A stretch of DNA of 64,000 nt from Thioalkalivibrio sp. XN8 (GTDB taxonomy: Bacteria; Pseudomonadota; Gammaproteobacteria; Steroidobacterales; XN24). The notes under the pieces were generated by a model that saw only the letters and a list, made by a program, of their open reading frames with translations, did not search any database and was not told where the DNA came from. Where the stretch lies: positions 1 through 64,000 of the forward strand of contig NZ_JAALFH010000011.1 in the NCBI RefSeq assembly GCF_011058255.1, read 5' to 3'. The translations under genes and the position numbers were made by a program. How positions within the stretch are numbered: position 1 is the first letter of the stretch; every line of letters begins with the position of its first letter. Positions 18,411 to 27,076 of the stretch are shown here, one piece after another.

Positions 18411-18835
18411 TTGTCTTCCACCTTGTGCAGGATCACGCTGAAGGGCTGCTCGGGGTTGTCCCGGTTGAAGCGCCCGCGGATCTGGTAGGTCTTGCCCGCC
18501 TCGAGCTCGAGCTCGATGATGTACTGCTCCGGGTCCTCGTCGCGGGGGCCGAGCCGGCGCTGGGGCGGCCGGGTGTGGGCGGCAAGGATGGCGACGCGGA
18601 TGCGATAGGTCCCGGGCTCGAGCCACATGAACTCGCGCGGCACGATATTGTTGCCGTTGATCTCGACGAAGCGCACCGCAAAGATGTCCTGGTTGCGCAA
18701 GGGCGGCGAGCCGCTGAGCTGGGCCGCATGCGGGCCCGGCTGGGTCGTCGGGACGGGGTCGGCGGCGAGCGTGGCTTGCGGCAGGGCGAGCGCGAACAGC
18801 ACGCACAGCAGGCCGGCAACAGGGCGAAACTTCAT
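18407..18835 (-). CDS. hypothetical exported protein
   Basis: The protein has 142 residues with a signal peptide (about 1-24, ATLAA). The mature part is predicted mostly beta: EINGNNIVPREFMWLEPGTYRIRVAI, then EDPEQYIIELELEAGKTYQIRGRF. The phrase 'LEPGTYRI' and 'LEAGKTYQI' resemble PEGA-like or DUF2846-like surface-layer beta repeats seen in small lipoproteins, but there is no lipobox. Function unknown. Confidence 0.62.
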   Translation of the reverse strand: MKFRPVAGLLCVLFALALPQATLAADPVPTTQPGPHAAQLSGSPPLRNQDIFAVRFVEINGNNIVPREFMWLEPGTYRIRVAILAAHTRPPQRRLGPRDEDPEQYIIELELEAGKTYQIRGRFNRDNPEQPFSVILHKVEDN

Positions 18836-18945
18836 GGCGGTCTCTCCGATGGCTGTGGAATTCGCCTGCAGCGTCGCCGCCGGGCAGCGGCAATACCATG
18901 GTAAAGACCTGAAATTTTCCTGGGATTTTCCTTAAGCCCGCGATT

Positions 18946-19863
18946 TCATTGGCCTGGCAGTTCCCGGCGGATGGCGGGCCAGGCTTCCTGCAGGCTGGCC
19001 ACGAGCGCCGCCACCGTCGCCGCCACCGGCGGTTGCGCGCCGGCCGGCATGCCGGCCGTGCCGGACCACAGCACGCGCCCGCCCGGCATCGCGAGCAGCC
19101 TCGCAGTCACCTGCCAGGTATCGCCCGCGCGGATCATGCTGCCCTCCACCAGCAGCTGCACGCCGAGGTCGCGCGCTACCGCGGTCGCGACATCGTCCCG
19201 CTCGCCGTAAGGCATCAGCGTGGCCCGGCCGATGAGCTCGACGCCGTCGAGTTCGACCCGCCACAGTTCGGCCAGGAACGCATCGGCCAGCAACAGCTCG
19301 AGCCGCGGGCCGGCGGCGGCCGGCTGGTCGTAGGCCTGGAAGGGCAGCACGGCCAGGGCACGGCTGCCGGCCGGCCCGGCCTGCGCAGGTGCCTCCGGGG
19401 ATGCCGCGGGGTCGCGGGCGGCGAGCCACCAGCCCGTCCCGGCCAGCGCCAGGACCACCAGCGCCGCGGTCACCCAGGCCAAGGGCCGGAGCGAGTGGCC
19501 GGGGCCTGCCGCCGTCCCCGGGAGCACCTCCGGCGTCGGCTCGGCGCGGAGGCGGTAGCCGCGCCGCGGGATGGTCTCGATCAGCCCGGCCTGCCCGTCG
19601 AGGTGGTCCAGCGCCTGGCGCAACTCGCGCACCAGCGCCGCCAGCCCGGCCTCGAAATCCACCACTGCGCCCTGGTCCCAGATGGCGCGCTGCAGCGCGT
19701 CGCGACCGACCACGCCGCCGTCGGCCGCCAGCAGTGCCTGCAACAGCCTCGCCGCCTGCGGCCGCAGCGACTCACCGCGGCCCGAGGGCACATGCTCCAG
19801 CCGGCCATCCGCCGGGTCGAAGCTGAAATCGCCGAATCGGGTAGGCTTGCTGGCCGCGCTCAT
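18946..19863 (-). CDS. CadC-like membrane-anchored winged-helix regulator with FlgO/TolB-N-like domain
   Basis: The protein has 305 residues from ATG at 19863. Residues about 8-105 form an OmpR/CadC winged helix (FDPADGRLEH, LRPQAARLLQALL, GVVGRDALQRAIW, LRQALDH, IETIPRRGYRL). One transmembrane helix follows at about 127-147. The C-terminal part (RALAVLPFQAYDQ, LLLADAFLAELWRV, ARDLGVQLLVEGSMIRAGD) has the same plan as the corresponding domain of the TPR protein at 23732-25525. It should bind DNA in the cytoplasm and sense in the periplasm. There is no obvious target promoter. Confidence 0.8.
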   Translation of the reverse strand: MSAASKPTRFGDFSFDPADGRLEHVPSGRGESLRPQAARLLQALLAADGGVVGRDALQRAIWDQGAVVDFEAGLAALVRELRQALDHLDGQAGLIETIPRRGYRLRAEPTPEVLPGTAAGPGHSLRPLAWVTAALVVLALAGTGWWLAARDPAASPEAPAQAGPAGSRALAVLPFQAYDQPAAAGPRLELLLADAFLAELWRVELDGVELIGRATLMPYGERDDVATAVARDLGVQLLVEGSMIRAGDTWQVTARLLAMPGGRVLWSGTAGMPAGAQPPVAATVAALVASLQEAWPAIRRELPGQ

Positions 19864-19967
19864 GCGGACATGATGCTTCAGGGCGCCGGCGGCCGCCAAG
19901 GCAGAACGCTGCAGCGTGGCTCGGGCATAATGTCTCCCCGTCAGTCGCCATCCACCAGGGAGTACGC

Positions 19968-20336
19968 ATGAAGCTGTTTGCGATCCTCGGCGCCCTGTTC
20001 GGCGGCCTCAGCGTGGCGGCCGGCGCCTTCGGCGCGCATGCGCTGCGGGCGCAGCTGGACGCGCGCATGCTGGAGGTGTTCGAAACCGGCGCACGCTACC
20101 AGATGTATCACGCGCTGGCCCTGCTGGCCGTGGCGTGGCTCGGCACCCAGGTGCAGGGCGCCGCGGTCCATCTCGCCGGCTGGGCCTTCGTCGCCGGGAT
20201 CCTGCTGTTCTCCGGCTCGCTCTACGCCATGGCCTTCACCGGCATGCGGGCGCTGGGCGCGATTACACCGATCGGCGGCGTCGCTTTCATCATCGGCTGG
20301 CTCGCGCTGGCCTGGGCCGCAACTCGCCTCGGCTGA
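19968..20336 (+). CDS. DUF423 membrane protein (YgdD family)
   Basis: The protein has 122 residues and four transmembrane helices. DUF423 hallmarks are GALFGGLSVAAGAFGAHALR at the N-terminus and YHALALLAVAW, SGSLYAMAFTG and GAITPIGGVAFIIGWLAL after it. Function unknown; the family is widespread in Proteobacteria. The start overlaps nothing, and a 128-bp gap with an FNR-like site follows before the cytochrome-porin gene. Confidence 0.88.
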   Translation: MKLFAILGALFGGLSVAAGAFGAHALRAQLDARMLEVFETGARYQMYHALALLAVAWLGTQVQGAAVHLAGWAFVAGILLFSGSLYAMAFTGMRALGAITPIGGVAFIIGWLALAWAATRLG

Positions 20337-20370
20337 GTCCGCGCCGCCGGCAACGTTACTTTCGCGTTTA

Positions 20371-20384
20371 CTGATATATATCAA
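20371..20384. promoter_or_regulatory. FNR/Anr-like box upstream of the cytochrome-porin gene
   Basis: CTGATATATATCAA matches the FNR half-site pattern TTGAT-N4-ATCAA in nine of ten defined positions. It lies 81-94 bp before the ATG at 20465, in an intergenic gap of otherwise high GC, so a chance AT-rich palindrome is less likely. It suggests control by oxygen or nitric oxide through an FNR/Anr/Dnr-type regulator; no regulator gene of that type is in the window. Confidence 0.55.
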
Positions 20385-20464
20385 CCAGCGCTCGTCCGCG
20401 CTGCGTTCTACTGTGGGGGCCGGCCCTGCTCCAGGGCCACAACTCCTCGAAAGGAGGCCCCACC

Positions 20465-21763
20465 ATGCGCAGGACTACTCTGCTCCATGCCACCTTCACC
20501 ACGCTCGCCCTGGTCATTGGCGCTGCCTGCCTGTGGCCGGACCCCGCCCAGGCCATGCCGGCCTTTGCGCGGCAATACCAGGTCAGCTGCAACACCTGTC
20601 ACTCGGCCTTCCCGCGCCTGAACGACTTCGGCGAGTGGTTCGCCGGCAACAACATGCGCATGCCGCAGTGGCGCGAAACCATGATGGATACCGGCGACGA
20701 CATGCTGGCATTGCCGAAAACGCTGCCGCTCGCGGTCCGCGCCCAGGCGTTCGTGCAGGGGCGCGAGGGCGAGGCCATCGACTACGAAACCGGCCCGACC
20801 GGCGACGGCTCCTCGTTCGACATCCAGGCACCGTACCTGATCAAGCTGCTGTCCAGCGCCCCCTTGTCGGACAACATCAGCTACTACTTCTACGCCATCT
20901 TTGCCGAGAAAGGCGAGAACGGGGAGGTCATCGTCGAGGACGCGTGGTTCAGCTATGCCGACATCGCCGGCAGCGGGATCAACGGCATGCTCGGCCAGTT
21001 CCAGGTCTCGGACCTGATGTTTCCGCGCGAGGTCCGCCTCACGTTCCAGGACTTCTACGCCTATCGTGCCGCCGGCATCACCTACGACCGCGGCATGATC
21101 TTCGACCGTGGCCTCGGGCCGGTCGAACTGGCCCTGGGCCTCACCAACGGCAACGGCGTCAGCAGCAACATCAACATCAACAGCCCGGGCTTCCGCAGGC
21201 CCGACCGCATGTTCGACAACGACTCGAGCAAGAACGTGTTCGGCCGCCTCGGCGGCGCGATCGGCCCGGTCAACGTGGGCCTGTTCGGCCTGGTCGGAGA
21301 GCAGCGCAGCGCGGCCGGGTTCGCCGGGGCGGACCGCGGCAGCCGGGATACCGACAAGACGATCTACGGCCTCGACCTGTCGGGGTCGCTGGGTCCCCGG
21401 ACGCACTGGTTCACGCAGCTGCTGTGGAACCAGTGGGACGAGTTCCTGGATGCCGACCCGAGCATCGACTACGAGTGGTTCGGCGGCTTCGCCGGGGTCG
21501 ATTTCATCATCAACGATCGCTGGGCCCTGTCGGCGCTGTACAACTACGCGGACGCCAGCGACTTTGACAATACCGGCACCATTTTCGAAGGCATCGACAT
21601 CAACTCGCTGACCTTCGGCGCCGCGTATTTCTTCATGCGCAACGTCAAGGGCGTGATGGAAATCAACGTCGACTTCCTCAGCGAGGACAACTTCGGCCCG
21701 CCCTTCGTCGGCCACCAGACCAAGGAACACTACATCCTGGTAGGCTTCGACGCCGCCTACTAG
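20465..21763 (+). CDS. outer-membrane fused monohaem cytochrome-porin, Cyc2-like
   Basis: The protein has 432 residues, with a strong ribosome site (AAAGGAGG) before ATG 20465. A signal peptide ends at AQA30. The mature N-terminus reads MPAFARQYQVSCNTCHSAFP with haem motif CNTCH at residues 42-46, followed by RLNDFGEWFAGNN. This 'PxFAR..CxxCHxxxPxLxxFG' arrangement followed by a beta-barrel is the architecture of Cyc2, the outer-membrane iron oxidase, and of a wider family of uncharacterised fused cytochrome-porins. The remaining ~380 residues alternate amphipathic strands (ISYYFYAIFAEKG, WFTQLLWNQWDEF) and end in an aromatic strand, HYILVGFDAAY. Iron oxidation here is only a possibility; the FNR-like box upstream points to low-oxygen use. 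Confidence 0.8.
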   Translation: MRRTTLLHATFTTLALVIGAACLWPDPAQAMPAFARQYQVSCNTCHSAFPRLNDFGEWFAGNNMRMPQWRETMMDTGDDMLALPKTLPLAVRAQAFVQGREGEAIDYETGPTGDGSSFDIQAPYLIKLLSSAPLSDNISYYFYAIFAEKGENGEVIVEDAWFSYADIAGSGINGMLGQFQVSDLMFPREVRLTFQDFYAYRAAGITYDRGMIFDRGLGPVELALGLTNGNGVSSNININSPGFRRPDRMFDNDSSKNVFGRLGGAIGPVNVGLFGLVGEQRSAAGFAGADRGSRDTDKTIYGLDLSGSLGPRTHWFTQLLWNQWDEFLDADPSIDYEWFGGFAGVDFIINDRWALSALYNYADASDFDNTGTIFEGIDINSLTFGAAYFFMRNVKGVMEINVDFLSEDNFGPPFVGHQTKEHYILVGFDAAY

Positions 21764-21793
21764 CCGCTGCCGGGCAGGAGTAGAATCCCGCCC

Positions 21794-22315
21794 ATGAGTA
21801 ACTCGCTGCTGATCGACGACTTCAGCCGCGGCGACGGCGTCTCGGCGCTGGGCACGCGCTGGGAAGGCTTCACCGACCGGGTCATGGGCGGCCGGTCGGA
21901 CATGGAGCTCGGCTACGGCCAGGACAACGGCCGCCCGGTGCTGAGCATGCGCGGCACCGTGCGGCTGGAGAACCGCGGCGGCTTCATCCAGGCCCGGCTG
22001 CCGCTCGATCCGCGCGGCAGGGCCCTCGATGCCCGCGCCTGGAGCGGCGTCCGCATCACCGCGCGCGGCCGCCCCGGGCCCTATTACATTCACCTGCGCA
22101 CGGGCCAGAACTGGCTGCCCTGGTCTTACTTCCGGGCGCCCGTCAGGGTCGCCACCCACTGGCAGGAGCAGTTCATTCCCTTCACGGCCTTCGAGGGCAA
22201 GTCCGTGTTCGGGCGCCTCGACGTCTCCGGCCTGAAGTCGATCGCGGTAGTCGCCTACGGCGAGGCGTTCGAGGCGGACCTCCAGGTCGCGCAGCTCGCC
22301 CTGGCGGATGCCTGA
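21794..22315 (+). CDS. CIA30 family protein (complex I intermediate-associated protein 30 domain)
   Basis: The protein has 173 residues. It matches the CIA30 domain along its length: LLIDDFSRGDGVSALGTRWEGFTDRVMGG at the start, GGFIQARLPLD, and GPYYIHLRTGQNWLPWSYFRAPV with WQEQFIPFTAF. The domain is a beta-sandwich related to carbohydrate-binding folds. Bacterial members have no proven role in complex I assembly. It lies 30 bp after the cytochrome-porin gene and may share its transcript. Confidence 0.85.
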   Translation: MSNSLLIDDFSRGDGVSALGTRWEGFTDRVMGGRSDMELGYGQDNGRPVLSMRGTVRLENRGGFIQARLPLDPRGRALDARAWSGVRITARGRPGPYYIHLRTGQNWLPWSYFRAPVRVATHWQEQFIPFTAFEGKSVFGRLDVSGLKSIAVVAYGEAFEADLQVAQLALADA

Positions 22316-22356
22316 TACCCTAGGCCGGGTTCGACCACGCTTCCGGGAGTCTCGCG

Positions 22357-23076
22357 ATGAAGTTCGCCAGGATCACTGTGCTGCTCGCCGTCGTCGCCGC
22401 CCTGCTGCTGCTGAGCGCCGGGCCGGGCACCCGCTTCGGGTTTTGGGAGTACGGCACCGGCTTCCAGCTCATGCGCTGGGCCTTCTTCGGCGGCGTGGCT
22501 GCCGCCCTGCTGGCGGTCGTGCTGCTGGTGATTCCGCGCACCCGCCGGGCGGCGGCACCCATGCTGCTCGCCGCCCTGGTGATCGGCATCTTGACGGCCT
22601 GGATACCGTGGAACGGACTGCAGACCGTGCGCTCGCTGCCCTTCATCCATGACATCACCACGGATACGGCCGACCCGCCGGTGTTCGTCGCCGTGCTGCC
22701 GCTGCGGGCCGATGCGGCCAACCCGCCCGAGTATCCCGGCGAAGAAGTCGCCGCGCAGCAGCGCGAGGCCTATCCCGACGTGCAGCCGCTGGACACCACC
22801 CTGGACCCCGCCGAGGCCTTTGCCCGCGCCGAGGCCGTGGCCCGGGACATGGGCTGGGAGATCGTAGCGGCAGTGCCGGCGGAAGGCCGGATCGAGGCGA
22901 CTGCCACGACCTTCTGGTTCGGCTTCAAGGACGACGTGGTGATCCGCGTCCGGCCGACGGCCACCGGCAGCCGGGTCGACATCCGCTCCAAGTCGCGCGT
23001 GGGCCGCAGCGACGTCGGTGCGAACGCGGCGCGGATCGAGAGCTTCCTGCAGGAGTTCCGCGCAGCGGGAAGTTGA
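22357..23076 (+). CDS. DUF1499 membrane protein
   Basis: The protein has 239 residues. Three hydrophobic helices occupy about 6-20, 38-60 and 66-87. The DUF1499 domain follows: DITTDTADPPVF, EAFARAEAVARDMGWEIV, RIEATATTFWFGFKDDVVIRV and RVDIRSKSRVGRSDVGANAARI. The function is unknown. It is 41 bp after the CIA30 gene and likely cotranscribed. Confidence 0.87.
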   Translation: MKFARITVLLAVVAALLLLSAGPGTRFGFWEYGTGFQLMRWAFFGGVAAALLAVVLLVIPRTRRAAAPMLLAALVIGILTAWIPWNGLQTVRSLPFIHDITTDTADPPVFVAVLPLRADAANPPEYPGEEVAAQQREAYPDVQPLDTTLDPAEAFARAEAVARDMGWEIVAAVPAEGRIEATATTFWFGFKDDVVIRVRPTATGSRVDIRSKSRVGRSDVGANAARIESFLQEFRAAGS

Positions 23077-23142
23077 GCGCGGGGGTTCGGCCTCAGGCGG
23101 CGACCCGAACACAGGAAGACCACCAGCAGCACGGCGGAATTG

Positions 23143-23661
23143 TCAGGCCTCCAGGGCCTTCAGCAGCGCCTTGCAGAAACCCGGCAGGTCGTCGGGCACG
23201 CGGCTGCTGATGAGGTTGCCGTCCACGACGACGGTCTCGTCGACCCACTCACCGCCGGCGTTGACCATGTCGTCGCGGATCGAGGCCACCGAAGTCACCT
23301 TGCGACCGCGGATGATGTCGGCCGATACGGCCATCCAGCCGGCATGGCAGATCCAGGCCACCGGCTTGTTCGCCTCCGCCAGCGCCCGCACGAAGCGCAC
23401 CATGCTGTCATGGCCGCGCATCTTGTCCGGCGCATAGCCGCCGGGGATGACGACGGCGTCGAAGTCCGCCGGGTCGACCTCCGCGGCGTCGGCGTCACAC
23501 TCGGCCGTATAGCCTTTCTTGCTGTGATAGACGTCCTTGCCGGCGCCCAGCACGCTGACTCTCGCTCCGGCCTCGATGAGGCGCAGGCGCGGATAATGCA
23601 GCTCCAGTTCCTGGTAATCGTCCTCGGCGAGAATGGCGACGTGCTTGCTGTTGATGCTCAC
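23143..23661 (-). CDS. DJ-1/PfpI family protein
   Basis: The protein has 172 residues from GTG at 23659-23661, with an excellent ribosome site (AAGGAGGT). The nucleophile elbow is WICHAGW with Cys105 followed by His106, and an acidic partner sits at about Glu18 (DYQELEL). VIPGGYAPDKMR and the SRVPDDLPGF C-terminus are typical of the PfpI/YhbO branch, whose members have been reported as proteases, chaperones or glyoxalase/deglycase-type stress enzymes. Which activity applies here is open. Confidence 0.86.
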   Translation of the reverse strand: MSINSKHVAILAEDDYQELELHYPRLRLIEAGARVSVLGAGKDVYHSKKGYTAECDADAAEVDPADFDAVVIPGGYAPDKMRGHDSMVRFVRALAEANKPVAWICHAGWMAVSADIIRGRKVTSVASIRDDMVNAGGEWVDETVVVDGNLISSRVPDDLPGFCKALLKALEA

Positions 23662-23731
23662 CGGAGACCTCCTTTTTTGCGATTCACGCCCAAAGGATAG
23701 TCACCGGAACCGGCCGCTGCTCGCGCAAGCC

Positions 23732-25525
23732 TCAACGCGGGCACTGGGCCTCGCCGGCATTCAGCGACGCGCAGTCGTCCGGCCAGCCGAACTCGCGCCA
23801 GTAATCGACCACGCCCCACCGCTCCATCCACTCCCGGAACGCCGGCGTCGAGCGCAGCGGACGAAAGCTTTCGCTCCAGACCGAAAAAGGGATCAGGCCG
23901 CAGCGATCCTCGGCCAGGAACTCGAGCAGGTAGGGCGACCCGAGGGCGGCGAGCGCTTCGCTGACGCTGCCGCGCACGAAATACCCTTCGAACGGCGCCG
24001 AGGTGCGCACGAAGTCCGCGAAATCCGCTGCCAGTGCGGGGTTCTCGAGCGCGGCATACCAGCGCACCGCCAGTTCCTTGCGCGGGCCCTCTGCCATCCG
24101 CTCCAGCAATTTGCCGACGTTCGCATGGTCGCCGCCCAGCGCTTCCGCCCGCACCGCCTTCACCTCGCCGCTGCCCATGCCGAGGACCCCCGCCTCGCGG
24201 TACAAGGTCGCCGCCGCTTCATGGTCGCCCTGGATCAGCAGGTAATCGGCCTCCGAGGAAATCACCGCGGTGATGAGCGGATCGATGGCCTTGGCCGCAC
24301 GGATCTCCTCCAGGGCGCGGGCGACGTGACCGTAGCGCGCCAGGTTGAAGGAATACCAGTGATGGGCTGTCGGATCCGAGGCATTCGCGGCGATCGCGCC
24401 CTCGAAGAGGTGCGCGGCATCCACCATGCGGCACTGGTAGATCGCGAGTTCAGCCTTGATCGTGAGGGCCTCGGACGAGTCGGGTCGGATCGCCAGCGCA
24501 CGGTCGACGGCCGACTGGGCCAGGGCCACGTACTCCTCGAACACCGCGCTGCTGTCGTAGTCGGGAATGCTCAGGTAGGCCGCCGCCATGTTGGACCAGG
24601 CCCGGTAGAACTGGGGATCGCGTTCCACCGCGCGCTGGAACAGCTCCACCGCCCGGCGCAGGCTCGTGGCCTCGCGCTGGCGCCACAGCTGGCGCCCCTG
24701 GAGGTACATGCGGTAGGCCTCGGCATCGCGGGTCAGTTCGTCGGCAGCCTCGGCCAGCGCCTGCCCGCCCAGCCGCACCTGCAGCGCTTCCACGACCCCC
24801 GCGGCGATCTCGTCCTGGATGCGAAAGATGTCGTCCAGGCGGCCGTCGAAGGACTCCGACCATACGGGCCGGTCCGCGGCGGCATCGATCAGCTGGGCGG
24901 TGACACGGACCCGGCTGCCGTCGGTGCGGATGCTTCCCGCGAGGATGTGCGCCACCCCGAGCCGGGCCGCGGCCCCCGAGATGTCGACCTCGTCATTGGC
25001 GTAGGGGCCGGCGAGCGCGAAGCTGGCGGTCCGGGACGCGACCTCGAGATCACCGAGGCGCACCAGCGCGTTGAGCAGTTCCTCGGCGATGCCCTCGCCG
25101 AACCAGGCCTGGTCACCGGCGGGACTGAGGTCGCGGAAAGGCAGGATGGCGATGGACTGCTCGGCCCTAGCCTCGCGGAAGCCCGGCTGGACGTTGTCCC
25201 AGGCGAAATAGACCAGGGCCACGACCAGCAAGCCGATGATGGCGTAGTCCAGCCGCCGGCCGGCATGGGGATCGGGCGGGCCTGGCTCGGCCGAGTCGTC
25301 CTCGCGCTTCACGCCTTCCGGCGTCAGCTCGTAGAACCAGGCGAGGACCACCGCGATGAGGAAGCCGACCGCCAGCGACGCCAGCAGGACCTGCATCACC
25401 CAATGGGGGGCGTCCAGGATCGGCAGCACCACGTCGGCCACCTGGAGCACCAGCCAGGCGGTCAGGACATACGCGAGTCCCACGCGGAAGACGTGACGGC
25501 GCTTGAGTTCGGAGAAGAAGCTCAC
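23732..25525 (-). CDS. membrane-anchored TPR protein with FlgO/TolB-N-like domain
   Basis: The protein has 597 residues from GTG. The N-terminus (MSFFSELKRRHVFRVGLAYV) and two helices at about 15-35 and 42-63 form the common anchor of this signalling family, and a third helix is at about 95-112. Residues about 122-240 form the nucleotide/ligand-binding-like domain (SIAILPFRDLSP, GIAEELLNALVRLGDLEVASRTA, LGVAHILAGSIRTDGSRVRVTAQL). The rest is helical TPR-like pairs (YRMYLQGRQLWRQRE, FYRAWSNMAAAYLSI, AKAIDPLITAVISSEADYL). Often such proteins carry an N-terminal winged helix or cyclase domain; this one has neither. Role probably in signalling or scaffolding. Confidence 0.78.
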   Translation of the reverse strand: MSFFSELKRRHVFRVGLAYVLTAWLVLQVADVVLPILDAPHWVMQVLLASLAVGFLIAVVLAWFYELTPEGVKREDDSAEPGPPDPHAGRRLDYAIIGLLVVALVYFAWDNVQPGFREARAEQSIAILPFRDLSPAGDQAWFGEGIAEELLNALVRLGDLEVASRTASFALAGPYANDEVDISGAAARLGVAHILAGSIRTDGSRVRVTAQLIDAAADRPVWSESFDGRLDDIFRIQDEIAAGVVEALQVRLGGQALAEAADELTRDAEAYRMYLQGRQLWRQREATSLRRAVELFQRAVERDPQFYRAWSNMAAAYLSIPDYDSSAVFEEYVALAQSAVDRALAIRPDSSEALTIKAELAIYQCRMVDAAHLFEGAIAANASDPTAHHWYSFNLARYGHVARALEEIRAAKAIDPLITAVISSEADYLLIQGDHEAAATLYREAGVLGMGSGEVKAVRAEALGGDHANVGKLLERMAEGPRKELAVRWYAALENPALAADFADFVRTSAPFEGYFVRGSVSEALAALGSPYLLEFLAEDRCGLIPFSVWSESFRPLRSTPAFREWMERWGVVDYWREFGWPDDCASLNAGEAQCPR

Positions 25526-25779
25526 CCGCCAATCTCACGCAGTCCGGCAGATTTTTGCAAGTGGCTACGCGGAGCGCGGGCCGAGGCTACGGCTACTCCG
25601 CGGGCGACGGCATGCAGAGCGACAAACAGACCACGCTCGATCCCGCGGCGGCGAAGGCCCCGCATGCTGCGGCCGGGCGCGGCCGGGTTTTCTCGATCCG
25701 CATCACATAAACTGCCGCAGCTTGGTGCGGTAATAATGGCGGGTTATGGTGGCCGTTCCACGGGAGGCCATGGCGAGAA

Positions 25780-26826
25780 ATGTTTCGGACGCACAGCCGA
25801 CTGGTGGGCGAGGATCGCCGCCTGGCGCTGCTGGTGATCTTCGGGGTCACGGCGGGGGCGGCTATTCTGCCGTTCGCGTTCTGGCGCGCCCTGCAGGGCC
25901 AGTGGGTCGTGGCCTCGCTCGAGTTCGCCCTGGTGTCCAGCTTCGGGATCGCCATCTGGTACGCCTGGCGCTTCGACCGGATCAGCCTGGTGGCCCGTTC
26001 CGTATCGTTCATCCTGACCGGCGCGGCGCTCGGCCTGAGTTTCGCGATAGACGAGCTGATCCTGCTCTGGGCGGCGCCGATCCTGCTGGTCAACCTGATG
26101 CTCGGGGGCCCGAAAATGGGCCTCGGGCTGAACGTGGTCCTGATCATCGGCCTGCTCGTGCTGCTTGATGGCGAAGCGACCCGAATCGAGCAGGCGACCT
26201 TTGCCGGCAGCGGCCTGCTGGTGTCGCTCTATGGTTACATTTTCGCGCTGGCCACCGACACGCAGCAGGCGACGCTCGAATCACTGGCGACCTTCGACGA
26301 GCTGACCGGCGCCGGCAATCGCCGCATGATGGAGCACGACCTGCGCGAAGCGATCACGGTCGCGCGCAAGCACGGCCTTCCTCATGCGCTGGCGGTCATT
26401 GACCTCGACCACTTCAAGCGCGTCAATGACAGCTACGGCCACGAGGCGGGCGACCGCGTGCTGAAGGCGCTGGTCGAGCACGTGAACCAGGCGCTGCGCA
26501 GCAAGGACCGGCTGTACCGCATGGGCGGCGAGGAATTCGTGCTGCTGCTGCCGGAAACCGACGAGGCCGGGCTGGAACTGGCGCTGGATCGCCTCCAGCA
26601 GCACCTGCGGCCGCGGCTGAGGTCGCCCGGCGGCCCGGTGACGGTGTCCATGGGCGGAGCCTTGCTGCAGTCCGACGACGAAGGCTGGTCGCAGTGGCTC
26701 GCGCGCGCCGACCAGGCGCTGTACGCCGCCAAGGAAGCCGGCCGCGACCGGGTGGGGATCGCGCCGGCGCCCGAGTCCGCGCCGGCGGAACTGCCCAGGC
26801 GGCGTGCCGGCGAGCGCGTGGCCTGA
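25780..26826 (+). CDS. membrane-bound diguanylate cyclase (GGDEF)
   Basis: The protein has 348 residues. About five to six transmembrane helices fill residues 18-165, followed by a short coiled linker and a GGDEF domain: FDELTGAGNRRM, AVIDLDHFKRVNDSYGHEAGD and the active-site loop GGEEF at 249-253. An inhibitory RxxD site (RSKD, 240-243) lies exactly five residues upstream, so product feedback is expected. It makes cyclic di-GMP; the 7-helix-like sensor is not a known family to me. Its stop lies at the left margin of the tRNA-derived repeats. Confidence 0.88.
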   Translation: MFRTHSRLVGEDRRLALLVIFGVTAGAAILPFAFWRALQGQWVVASLEFALVSSFGIAIWYAWRFDRISLVARSVSFILTGAALGLSFAIDELILLWAAPILLVNLMLGGPKMGLGLNVVLIIGLLVLLDGEATRIEQATFAGSGLLVSLYGYIFALATDTQQATLESLATFDELTGAGNRRMMEHDLREAITVARKHGLPHALAVIDLDHFKRVNDSYGHEAGDRVLKALVEHVNQALRSKDRLYRMGGEEFVLLLPETDEAGLELALDRLQQHLRPRLRSPGGPVTVSMGGALLQSDDEGWSQWLARADQALYAAKEAGRDRVGIAPAPESAPAELPRRRAGERVA

Positions 26827-26913
26827 TGGTCCGGAGAGATGGGCCGGCACCGCCGGCCTCGCGGTCGAACTCGCCATCGTCTGTCGGGAGTTCGAACCTC
26901 TCCAGATACATCG

Positions 26914-26956
26914 GTCAAACAAAAAAGGGTCCCGGTGGGACCCTTTTTCGTTTGAC
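26914..26956. terminator. terminator-like palindrome, repeat unit 1
   Basis: GTCAAAC (26914-26920) pairs with GTTTGAC (26950-26956), enclosing AAAAAGGGTCCC and GGGACCCTTTTT. The hairpin has an A-tract on one side and a T-tract on the other, so it could stop transcripts from both directions. On the minus strand it is placed as the 3' terminator of a tRNA-Arg transcript before the element integrated. Confidence 0.7.
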
Positions 26957-27076
26957 TGGCGCGCCCGGAGAGATTACCGGCGCCGCTATGCGGCACCGTT
27001 GTCTCGGCCGACTACGTCGGCCTCGGCTCGAACTCGCTCTTATTTGTCGGGAGTTCGACTCTCTCCAGATACATCG

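Noticed and set aside
26890-26912. Possible tRNA on the plus strand from the GTTCGAA loop
   Set aside because: Only an inverted T-arm-like block is present; no acceptor, D-arm or anticodon arm can be formed in that orientation.
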